Shown in pieces: positions 7,711 through 13,859 of a stretch of 24,441 nucleotides of DNA (within the stretch, counting starts at the first letter, position 1; each line of letters opens with the position of its first letter). A program made the translations under genes and the position numbers. Source of the DNA: Collinsella sp. (GTDB taxonomy: Bacteria; Actinomycetota; Coriobacteriia; Coriobacteriales; Coriobacteriaceae); contig JAIHVJ010000006.1 of NCBI GenBank assembly GCA_022720335.1, positions 1-24,441 on the forward strand. Reading direction: 5' to 3'. The notes below the pieces were generated by a model that did not search any database, had not been told where the DNA came from, and worked only from the letters and a program-made list of their open reading frames with translations.

Positions 7711-8130
7711 GGTTCCTCCAATCTTTCCGCGCGATGCGCCTGCGCGGTCCCGTGTGCGTTTTCGTCTGCGCGACGATTGAACCGCCTGATGTCGATTGGG
7801 GGCACGGCGCGAGCGGAGGTGGGTCGAGCTGGTCGGGTCTCCACGAAACGGCCGTGAGCCGCGTATCCTAGCCGCGAGCTAAGTCCCTTAAAAGTAAAAG
7901 GCGCCCATGCGGGCGCCTGCCTAGTAGCTGGAGCTGTTCGGTTGTGGTCGGAATGCTCGTCTTCCGCGGTGCTGTCGTCCGGGGTCCGGCATCTGTCGTT
8001 CGCCTCTTCTGTCATGTTTGATGTTGCGTGTTATGCGGGCGACCTTTCGCGGGCCTGTCGGCCCGTTGCCTCAGGTGCACCCGGGTAAATGGTACCCATC
8101 CGTTGGGACATGGCCTGACTAGGAAGACGA
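7711..8130. other. Gene-poor stretch with one terminator
   Basis: Several overlapping open frames exist on both strands, but none resembles a known protein or combines a good ribosome site with plausible composition. The one clear element is a minus-strand terminator at 7890-7917. A GC-rich stem, CGGGCC/GGCCCG, lies near 8050. The area looks like decayed island DNA. Confidence 0.4.
7890..7917 (-). terminator. Rho-independent terminator (minus strand)
   Basis: On the minus strand, GGCGCCC (7917-7911) and GGGCGCC (7906-7900) pair across a 4-base loop and are followed by TTTTACTTTT (7899-7890). No convincing gene ends just before it, so its parent gene may have been lost. Confidence 0.7.
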
Positions 8131-8601
8131 TTATGCTGCGGGAAAAAGGACGAGCGGCGCGGCTTGAGAAGCAACCATGGGCGTCCTTATGGCCTGACCA
8201 GCCATAAATTGCGACGAGCTCGCGTTACCGCAACATACGAGGTGACTGCTCGGCGAGCAGGGGTTCTGAGCGCCGCGTGGGGCTATCGCGGGGTTCTCCT
8301 GGATGAGAAACAGCCGAGGGAAACGGCCCGGCACTCGGATGCTCTCCTGGCGGAAAATCATCCACTTCATAGCATCGCCTGCACGGGAGTATCCGCCCCT
8401 CGGTATGACTGCGGTGAAGGAAGTTTCGCCATCGTCTATGCTGAACACGAGGTCGTCTTCCTCCAATCCGATCAGGCTGACCGAGCAATCGGCGCCTGGA
8501 TCGACATTCCCCTGCACATGAACCCGCTTATGCGCGCGAGCGAGGGCTACGGGGGCATGACCGCGCGGGAAGCGCTTGGGGTAGCGAGTGGGGCCGAGCA
8601 T
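8131..8601 (-). CDS. Hypothetical protein, doubtful
   Basis: A 156-codon minus-strand frame. Its central part, from GNVDPGADCSV through the GETSFTAVIPRGG region to FPRLFLIQEN, has the mixed hydrophobic and acidic composition of a real strand-rich protein, but I recognise no family. The N-terminal 30 residues and the C-terminal 40 look non-native. No ribosome site precedes the ATG at 8601. A 166-codon frame on the plus strand (8164-8664) overlaps it and cannot be excluded. It may be a fragment of a larger decayed gene. Confidence 0.25.
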   Translation of the reverse strand: MLGPTRYPKRFPRGHAPVALARAHKRVHVQGNVDPGADCSVSLIGLEEDDLVFSIDDGETSFTAVIPRGGYSRAGDAMKWMIFRQESIRVPGRFPRLFLIQENPAIAPRGAQNPCSPSSHLVCCGNASSSQFMAGQAIRTPMVASQAAPLVLFPAA

Positions 8602-8700
8602 CGCCCTGCGCCGGCCTTGGCATCAGGTCCTCGCACCGGGCGGTATTCCGGGGAACGGGAGTAGGGATTTTCCCAGCATCGATAATGTTCGGCTATACCC

Positions 8701-9180
8701 TCATTCCACCTCCCTGCCCTTGCGGTATTCCGCGAGCCTGTCGTTCAATTCGCGGGTCTCGCGGCTCAGCTTGGCGTTGAAAGCAAGAGTGAGGACCGCC
8801 AGGATGGCGAGATAGACAACCGTGAGGGTAACCCACGCCCCGGGGTCGTTCACGGGAACCCAGGCAAAGACAAACGCCAATGCGCAGAGGGCTGCGTAGA
8901 GGCAAACGCTGAACAGCACCAGGCGCGCGGGATACGCCATCCGTCTGATCACCGCGGGCGTGAAGAACACGAACTGCAGCGCGGGGACGATGACGCACGC
9001 GGCGAGAATCGACCAGCAATAGTTAATGCCCTGCTTGGCGGTGTCATCAGCGAAACAAGTCCCTAATGCCAAGAAGGCTATCATGGCAACAGTGAAGCCG
9101 ATACAGGTGCTTTTCACGAGTTGTCCGAGGTTTTCCACGGGCGTCTTTTTATCGGTGTCGATAATGTCCCTGTTAATCAT
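8701..9180 (-). CDS. DUF3021 family membrane protein
   Basis: A 159-residue protein with four predicted membrane helices: about 24-44, 57-75, 85-107 and 115-133. A charged C-terminal tail follows (residues 136-159). This is the DUF3021 architecture, typically encoded beside a small LytTR-domain regulator. The gene lies 25 bases downstream of such a regulator on the same strand, with GGAAGGGAG as ribosome site before the ATG at 9180. In described LytTR regulatory systems the membrane partner restrains the regulator and the pair controls its own operon and stress, competence or bacteriocin genes. That role is inferred here from the pairing. Confidence 0.8.
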   Translation of the reverse strand: MINRDIIDTDKKTPVENLGQLVKSTCIGFTVAMIAFLALGTCFADDTAKQGINYCWSILAACVIVPALQFVFFTPAVIRRMAYPARLVLFSVCLYAALCALAFVFAWVPVNDPGAWVTLTVVYLAILAVLTLAFNAKLSRETRELNDRLAEYRKGREVE

Positions 9181-9205
9181 TTCAGTCTCCCTTCCTTCGT
9201 TTCGA

Positions 9206-9646
9206 CTACTTCAGACCGAGCTTCGATTTGACGTCGGGCGCATACCGGCGCGAGATAACGACCCGCTCACCGTTTTCCAAGGTGGCGATGATCCTGCCGT
9301 TGACGTCGGGTTTGAGGGCGGTGATCGCGCGGAAGTTGACGATGCAACCTTTCGTGATGCGTAGGAAGTCGCAGTCCGCCAGGAGCTCCTCCATCTCGTA
9401 AAGGCGCAGGCCCGTCTCGAGAACCGTGTCGGCCGTATAAATGAACGTGCGCTTGTCGACCGACTCGATGAACAGGACGTCTTCTGCGCTCAGCACGCGC
9501 GTGCAGCCGTCGGCCGTGCCCGTCACCTTCCTGTCAAGCATGCGCAGCCGAGCCGCTATATCAAGCACGCGGCGATCGGCCCTTACGCAGACGATCGTGA
9601 CTTCTATATCTTGAGCTGCTTTTTGCTCTTCGATTGTGATCTTCAT
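9206..9646 (-). CDS. LytTR-domain DNA-binding regulator
   Basis: A 146-residue regulator made mainly of a LytTR DNA-binding domain (about residues 45-146). It includes VLFIESVDKRTFIYT, the ELLADCDFLRITKGCIVNF segment typical of LytTR proteins, and VVISRRYAPDVKSKLG at the C-terminus. It has no receiver domain, so it is not a classical response regulator; the N-terminal 40 residues resemble the short leader of DUF3021-linked regulators. The ATG at 9646 is preceded by AAAGGGGGG. It is first in a two-gene unit with the DUF3021 membrane protein, forming a membrane-controlled LytTR system. Autoregulation is likely, but I cannot point to certain LytTR half-sites upstream. Confidence 0.85.
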   Translation of the reverse strand: MKITIEEQKAAQDIEVTIVCVRADRRVLDIAARLRMLDRKVTGTADGCTRVLSAEDVLFIESVDKRTFIYTADTVLETGLRLYEMEELLADCDFLRITKGCIVNFRAITALKPDVNGRIIATLENGERVVISRRYAPDVKSKLGLK

Positions 9647-9660
9647 GCGTCCCCCCTTTC

Positions 9661-10421
9661 GGACTGCTCTTATGCTAGCTGACGAAGATAGCTGAACCTT
9701 CGGCGTTCGACCAAGCTGCGCTGTCGAGGAGCCAAGATGCAGACTGGGCGAGCTGGATGGCGTGAGAGACTGCAGTCGCGCATCAGATGGTGTTGTGACT
9801 CATTATTAGCCAGTCTTCGCTCGACGGAGTCGGCGTTTACGTCAGCGCCGAGTTCGGACCGCATCGAGGTCATTCGCATTTCCCCATGCATTTGAAAGTG
9901 GAAACGTTGAACTCTTGGGCTAATAAGCCGCCTGCGACGATTCTTTCGGTTGGAGCTCTTCCCGCGGCCTGTGGGCAATATTCCAGAGCTCGCGGACCGT
10001 TGACGGGGTTGAAAACCACCCGGTGCCGTCCTGCCCGGATCTCTCTCGGCGTCTTCGGCCTTTCGAATCCCATGGTTGGGCCGAAAGGTGGACCGTACCC
10101 CGGATCTCGGGGTACAGCGCCGCGTTCAGGTCGCGTTGGCGCCTGTGGGTTTCGCTCGGGACGGGCAGCCATCCGCGAACGCGCACACTGCGCATTAGCG
10201 GGCATCCGGCCCCTTGCTTTCGGGTTGATTCGATCTCGTCCCCTGGGGCGGGCGGTGTCCTCAACCGCGGCACACGCCTCCTCTTGGCATCCCGGCGTCT
10301 CCAGCCAGCGCTGGACTGCTGCTGTCGCCTGTGCGTTACTTGACGTTTCATGCATAATGCCAGCCGCCCCGCGACATCACGTTCGCAGCGCGCAGGGATC
10401 GGAGAATCTTCACGATGGTAG
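9661..10421. other. 760-base region without a convincing gene
   Basis: Long frames are open on both strands (for example 9886-10425 plus and 9870-10355 minus), but their products are Arg/Pro/Gly-rich with no recognisable family, as expected of GC-rich non-coding DNA. The sequence holds several inverted repeats. One is CCTTTCG/CGAAAGG around 10060-10087 and the next is GTACCCCG/CGGGGTAC at 10093-10113. A palindrome CCAGCGCTGG lies near 10305. The 5' end must contain the promoter of the LytTR unit. It could also hold a structured RNA or the debris of a lost gene. Confidence 0.4.
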
Positions 10422-10470
10422 TTGACGCCTAATACATTGTATCGTATAGTGTGTATAGCACAGTATACGA
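10422..10470 (+). promoter_or_regulatory. padR promoter with overlapping PadR-type operator
   Basis: TTGACG (10422-10427), a 17-base spacer and TATAGT (10445-10450) form a near-consensus promoter. An inverted repeat, TCGTATAGTGTG (10442-10453) and CACAGTATACGA (10459-10470), matching at 11 of 12 positions, covers the -10 and start site. A smaller palindrome ATACA-T-TGTAT (10432-10442) lies in the spacer. PadR repressors bind such long AT-rich dyads, so autorepression is the natural reading. Confidence 0.75.
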
Positions 10471-10487
10471 CGAGGGGAGGTGTACGG

Positions 10488-10808
10488 ATGGAGGCCCAGA
10501 TGAAGCGCGGCTTCCTCGAGGCCTGCGTGCTCGCGGCCGTCTCGGGCGAGGAGTCCTACGGCTACCAGATCGTGAAGGACGTGCCCGCGAGCATGGGGCT
10601 CACGGAGTCGACGCTCTACCCGCTGCTCAAACGCCTGGAGAAAGCCGGATGCATCACGGCGCGCTCCGCCGAGCACAACGGTCGGCTGCGGCGCTATTAC
10701 CGCATCACGGACGAAGGCCGCGAGCGCATCGAGGAGTTCCTGGCCGAGTGGCCGTCCGTGCAGGAGATCTATGCATACGTTGAGGAGGCGCACCATGACG
10801 CGCGATGA
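10488..10808 (+). CDS. PadR family transcriptional regulator
   Basis: A 106-residue PadR winged-helix repressor. It has the typical LEACVLAAVSGEESYGYQI opening, the recognition segment STLYPLLKRLEKAGCI, and the wing RRYYRITDEGRERI. The ATG at 10488, with GGGGAGG upstream, gives the usual PadR length; earlier frames starting within the operator are rejected. The stop overlaps the start of the HAAS-domain gene by 14 bases, so the two are translationally coupled. PadR/HAAS pairs usually control small membrane or envelope-stress operons, and the operator over its own promoter indicates autoregulation. Confidence 0.92.
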   Translation: MEAQMKRGFLEACVLAAVSGEESYGYQIVKDVPASMGLTESTLYPLLKRLEKAGCITARSAEHNGRLRRYYRITDEGRERIEEFLAEWPSVQEIYAYVEEAHHDAR

Positions 10809-11430
10809 GTTCCTGGGCCGGCTGGGCGAGCTGCTCGCCTGCCTGCCGGCAGACCAGGTGAGGGAGACGCAGGAGTTCTACGCCGAGGCCATCGCCGACC
10901 GCATGGAGGACGGCATGGGCGAGGAGGAGGCCGTGGCCGCCATGGGCGCACCCGGCGAGGTGGCAGAGGCCGTGCTCGACGACCTGCCCGCCGTGCCGCG
11001 TGCGATTGCGCGGACCAGGCGCAGGAGCACGACGCTCCTGTGGGTGCTGACCATCGTGGGGTCGCCGGTGTGGGTGCCGCTGTTGCTCGCCTTTGCGGCC
11101 GTGGCCGTTGCGGTCTACGTCTGCATCTGGATTCTCGCGCTCTGCGTGTGGATCGTGGCTGCGGCCCTTGGTGGCGCGGGCGTGGTCGAGCTCGTGTTCG
11201 CCGCGTGCGGCGTCGTCATCGGGCATGTCCCGTACGTCCTTGCATCGGCGGGCGTGGGGCTCGGATTCATCGGCGCGGCGCTTCTCGCGGGCACGGGCGC
11301 CTGGGCGGCCTCCAAGCAGATCGCGCGCCTCTCGGCGCTCTGGGTGAAGAAGGCCGTCTCGCCCTTCTGCAAGAGCAAGGGTGAGAAGGGCGACGGGGGC
11401 GCGGCTGCGGCGGTGCACCTTACGGCTTAG
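10795..11430 (+). CDS. HAAS/DUF1700 domain membrane protein
   Basis: A 211-residue protein with an N-terminal HAAS (DUF1700) domain (about residues 1-65). Its pattern DEFLGRLGELLACLP...EFYAEAIADRMEDG...EEEAVAAMGAPGEVA is typical of proteins coupled to PadR regulators. A basic linker and three or four membrane helices follow (about 75-170), then a Lys/Gly-rich tail. The ATG at 10795 lies inside padR with GAGGAGG upstream; the frame extends upstream to 10771 but that would remove the coupling and the ribosome site. It probably senses or transmits envelope status to PadR, by family analogy. Confidence 0.85.
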   Translation: MTRDEFLGRLGELLACLPADQVRETQEFYAEAIADRMEDGMGEEEAVAAMGAPGEVAEAVLDDLPAVPRAIARTRRRSTTLLWVLTIVGSPVWVPLLLAFAAVAVAVYVCIWILALCVWIVAAALGGAGVVELVFAACGVVIGHVPYVLASAGVGLGFIGAALLAGTGAWAASKQIARLSALWVKKAVSPFCKSKGEKGDGGAAAAVHLTA

Positions 11431-11445
11431 GAAGGAGCCAATGCT

Positions 11446-11727
11446 ATGACCAGTGCCAAGAAGATCTACCTCGCCGTGGCGGGCGGGCTCGTGGCCGCGG
11501 GCGTGGTCCTCGCGGGCATCGGCTTCATCGTCTCCGGGTGCGACCCGGCAGTCTTCAACACGCAGATCGACCTGCGCGACGACACCGTCGTCCTCGGTGG
11601 CGTCGAGGTGGACGACCCGACGGGGCTCCCCCTCATCGAGCAGCTCGACGGATTCGGCGAGGTCGACACCTCCGGCATCACCGCATCCGAGGCCCCTGCT
11701 GCCCCGGAGGCGCCCGCCGCTCCCTAA
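11446..11727 (+). CDS. Small membrane protein in the padR-HAAS operon
   Basis: A 93-residue protein with one N-terminal hydrophobic segment (about residues 8-30, AVAGGLVAAGVVLAGIGFIV) followed by a short acidic extracytoplasmic part and an Ala/Pro-rich tail ending in EAPAAPEAPAAP. AAGGAG precedes the ATG at 11446, 15 bases after the HAAS gene. In related operons the third gene is often a longer DUF4097-type beta-helical protein, so this could be its truncated or reduced form. No family is assigned. Confidence 0.65.
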   Translation: MTSAKKIYLAVAGGLVAAGVVLAGIGFIVSGCDPAVFNTQIDLRDDTVVLGGVEVDDPTGLPLIEQLDGFGEVDTSGITASEAPAAPEAPAAP

Positions 11728-11876
11728 GCATAGCGCGCCCGGACGCCCCGTCCGTCGGGCTGTGCAAGCCTGTGGAACCCGAACCTCAACCCCAACCCAA
11801 CCGGCCTCGAGCCTGCGCCGATTCGCTCCCCGCCCCGCGCGGGAGAATGGATTTGCAACGGTTGCTTAAACAATTT

Positions 11877-11935
11877 TGACAGGGACAGCCCTGCGTTCCT
11901 GAACTCAACTGGGCTCATGTAGCCCAGTGTCAAAG
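11877..11935 (-). mobile_element. Remnant of an IS3-family transposase 3' end
   Basis: Read on the minus strand from 11930, the frame gives TLGYMSPVEFRNAGLSL, the characteristic C-terminus of IS3-family OrfB transposases (S-x-LGYxSPxE/xF). Only about 20 codons remain and no start, DDE motif or upstream half is present. The junction at about 11931 lies inside a small minus-strand ORF, whose last seven residues come from this remnant in another frame. The outer boundary near 11877 is a guess. Confidence 0.65.
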
Positions 11936-12018
11936 GGGCAGCCGCCCCAGTCCGCGTACCAGATCTGCGTGCCGCCGAGGGAGTTCTTCCTCCAGTAGGG
12001 CCAGTGCGGGACGTCCAT
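11905..12018 (-). CDS. 37-aa ORF truncated by IS remnant
   Basis: The minus-strand ATG at 12018 is preceded by a strong AAAGGAGGAG and lies 20 bases after the bPH_4 gene, so a real gene started here. The peptide is Trp/Tyr-rich (MDVPHWPYWRKNSLGG... then IWYADWGG) and matches nothing I know. Residues after CPFD read into the IS3 remnant and stop at 11905, so the original protein was probably longer. Treat it as a broken gene. Confidence 0.45.
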   Translation of the reverse strand: MDVPHWPYWRKNSLGGTQIWYADWGGCPFDTGLHEPS

Positions 12019-12038
12019 CCTCTCCTCCTTTCGGGGCG

Positions 12039-12488
12039 TCAGGCGCCGGGCCCAAGGCCGCACCTGCGCCCCAGCTCCGCCACGAGGGCGTCGTTGTCGG
12101 TCACCGAGACGATGGCGTCGCCGTCGTAGGGCGCCTCGATGTAGACGCGGTCGAGCGAGTTGGCCGTCCCCGCCCAGAGCGTCCTGGTGCGCCGGACGCC
12201 CCGCACGTGGGCGTAGGGTATCACCGAACGCGTCCCAGCGTACACGACGACGAGGCAGTCGCCGTAGAGCTCGAGGCGGTTGCTGCGGACGGGCAGGGCG
12301 GCCAGGGCCACGAGGGCCGGGACGGGCAACAGCGCGAGCCAGCCCCATGGGAGCGCGGGACTCGAGTTCAGGAAACACACGATACACGCCGCGGATAAAC
12401 CGCCCGCCACAATCACCATGGCCGCTATGAACCACGGGTCTGTCCTGCCGGGGAACACCCGCTCCGGCCGCTCGCCCTTCTCACCCAT
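12039..12488 (-). CDS. PH-domain (bPH_4-like) membrane protein
   Basis: A 149-residue protein with two hydrophobic segments (about 21-42 and 48-64) followed by a bacterial PH domain of the bPH_4 type. The PH-domain pattern is RLELYGDCLVVVYAG, then IPYAHVRGVRRTR, LDRVYIEAPYDGDAIVSV and a closing helix DALVAELGRRCG. The ATG at 12488 is chosen because GGGAGGGAGG sits just before it; the frame is open to 12629 but that part crosses a GC-rich hairpin. The family is membrane-anchored and its function is not established. It is the first gene of a short unit with the truncated 37-residue ORF. Confidence 0.7.
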   Translation of the reverse strand: MGEKGERPERVFPGRTDPWFIAAMVIVAGGLSAACIVCFLNSSPALPWGWLALLPVPALVALAALPVRSNRLELYGDCLVVVYAGTRSVIPYAHVRGVRRTRTLWAGTANSLDRVYIEAPYDGDAIVSVTDNDALVAELGRRCGLGPGA

Positions 12489-12506
12489 TACGGCCTCCCT
12501 CCCGAC

Positions 12507-12540
12507 GCCCTCCCCGGCGGCGCGTGGGGCCGGGGAGGGC
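12507..12540. repeat. 12-bp perfect inverted repeat (hairpin) upstream of the bPH_4 gene
   Basis: GCCCTCCCCGGC (12507-12518) and GCCGGGGAGGGC (12529-12540) pair across 10 bases. No T-run follows on either strand, so it is not a standard terminator. It lies 19 bases upstream of the bPH_4 start and, if transcribed, would form a very stable 5' leader hairpin. Between 12541 and 12783 I see no gene. Confidence 0.6.
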
Positions 12541-12783
12541 CTTGAATCCGTCGCCGACAATCTCGCCCCCCGTTCCGTGGGCCTTCTGCAGTGGTATGTA
12601 CCCCCGACTGTTCGACGGATGTCGTACAATTAAACGTTTGTCGAACTTTTATAAGACGGGTGCGGCAAGATCGAGCAGATTGTCCGCGCGAGAGGCTTCC
12701 CGCCGCCGCGCCCGGTCTCGGATTCAATGCATCGTGCTCAATTATGGCCAGCGAGGCGTTGCTCCCACACCCCCGGTTTGGAG

Positions 12784-12812
12784 TTGACAGGGTCATATGC
12801 GGCACGTATGAT
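12784..12812 (+). promoter_or_regulatory. Promoter of the PTS/antiterminator operon
   Basis: TTGACA (12784-12789), a 17-base spacer and TATGAT (12807-12812) are nearly perfect sigma-70-type elements. Transcription would start about 12819, just before the antiterminator binding site. A strong constitutive promoter with control by attenuation is the standard design of BglG-regulated operons. Confidence 0.85.
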
Positions 12813-12828
12813 GTCAAAAACTTGATGA

Positions 12829-12857
12829 GGATCGTGACTGTATGACAGGCGACACCG
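12829..12857 (+). promoter_or_regulatory. Ribonucleic antiterminator (RAT) site for BglG-family protein
   Basis: The stretch starting GGATCGTGACTG (12829-12840), followed by TATGA and CAGGCGACACC, matches the RAT consensus of LicT/SacY/BglG targets (GGATTGTnACTG...CAGGCAnnACC). Its 3' part overlaps the left arm of the terminator at 12849, so folding of the two is mutually exclusive. Confidence 0.88.
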
Positions 12858-12894
12858 AAAGTTGGCCGCTGGCCGCTTTCGGTGTCGCTTTTTT
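12849..12894 (+). terminator. Conditional terminator (attenuator) before the antiterminator gene
   Basis: GCGACACCGAAAG (12849-12861) pairs perfectly with CTTTCGGTGTCGC (12876-12888) and six T residues follow. Without inducer the hairpin ends transcription; the dephosphorylated or activated antiterminator stabilises the overlapping RAT and lets polymerase through. Confidence 0.93.
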
Positions 12895-12919
12895 CTGGAC
12901 GGGACGTTCGAAGGATTGT

Positions 12920-13810
12920 ATGGGTATGTTGCAGGTCGCAAAGGTACTCAACAACAATATTGCTGTTGTGGTTGATGCTCGCGGTAGCGACTGCATTGCC
13001 ATGGGGCGCGGGATTGCGTTTGGTCGCAAGCGTGGAGACCTCATTGACGAGGATAGCGTAGAGCGCCTGTTTACCCAGCACGTCGCCGAGCTGTCCGGCA
13101 AGCTGGGCCAACTGGTGTCATCTATTCCCGAAGAGTACTTCGAGGCGACGCGGGCGATTGTCGAGCATGCCAAACTGCGTCTTGGCAGGAATCTCGATGA
13201 CGGGGTCTATCTTGCACTGACGGATCATATTCACTTTGCTGTCAAGCGAGCCCTTGCGGGGCAGGCCCTCGATAACCGCCTGAACTATGAGATCGGTATG
13301 GTGTACCCCGATGAGTTCGAATGTGCCCAGACCGCCATCTCCTTTATCGACCGCACCTTCCACGTCACGCTTCCGCAGGAGGAGGCAGGATTCATCGCCA
13401 TGCACCTCGTCAACGCCGAGATGGGTGGTATGGGCATACAGACGGCGACGACGATGGCCAAGATCATACGCGGCGCGCTCGATATCGTTAAAGAGCGCTT
13501 CGATATTGATTTGGACGAGGCAACAATTGCCTATTACCGTTTTATGGTCCACCTTAAGTTCTTTGCTCAGCGTGTTGTCATGTCCGATATGTCCGATGCC
13601 GCCACCGAGTCCCGTGACCGCCAGTTGCAAATCACGGTGATGCAACAGTACCCCGATGCCTACGAGTGCGCCAAGGAGATTGCATCGCGTACGGCGCGGT
13701 CCTATGGCTGCCCTGTTCCCGAGGACGAGTGTCTGTACCTTGCCTTGCATATCGAGCGCGTGGTGCACGGCAGTCCACGCCAGCACGCCGGGAGAGGAGG
13801 GGATGTGTAG
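12920..13810 (+). CDS. BglG/LicT-family transcription antiterminator
   Basis: A 296-residue RNA-binding antiterminator. It has the CAT domain (about 1-60, with VAKVLNNNIAVVV and MGRGIAFGRKRGD) and two PTS regulation domains. The four conserved PRD histidines are present: His103 (DHIHF) and His162 (MHLVN) in PRD1, and His211 (VHLKFF) and His277 (LHIER) in PRD2. These are phosphorylated by HPr or the cognate EIIB to match activity to sugar supply. AAGGA lies four bases before the ATG at 12920; a second ATG at 12926 has better spacing and gives a more family-like N-terminus, so either may be used. It sits behind its own RAT/terminator and 49 bases before the EIICB gene it presumably controls. 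The specific sugar is not shown by this protein. Confidence 0.93.
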   Translation: MGMLQVAKVLNNNIAVVVDARGSDCIAMGRGIAFGRKRGDLIDEDSVERLFTQHVAELSGKLGQLVSSIPEEYFEATRAIVEHAKLRLGRNLDDGVYLALTDHIHFAVKRALAGQALDNRLNYEIGMVYPDEFECAQTAISFIDRTFHVTLPQEEAGFIAMHLVNAEMGGMGIQTATTMAKIIRGALDIVKERFDIDLDEATIAYYRFMVHLKFFAQRVVMSDMSDAATESRDRQLQITVMQQYPDAYECAKEIASRTARSYGCPVPEDECLYLALHIERVVHGSPRQHAGRGGDV

Positions 13811-13859
13811 GGTCACAGTCTACATTCACGGTTAGAGAATCACGAGAAAGAGGAGACAC

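Noticed and set aside
8164..8664. 166-codon plus-strand frame
   Set aside because: It overlaps the equally doubtful minus-strand frame and has no ribosome site or recognisable family; only the minus frame is listed, at low confidence.
9886..10425. 179-codon plus-strand frame and overlapping minus-strand frames
   Set aside because: The products are Arg/Pro/Gly/Ser-rich with no family resemblance, and all frames are open together as in GC-rich non-coding DNA.
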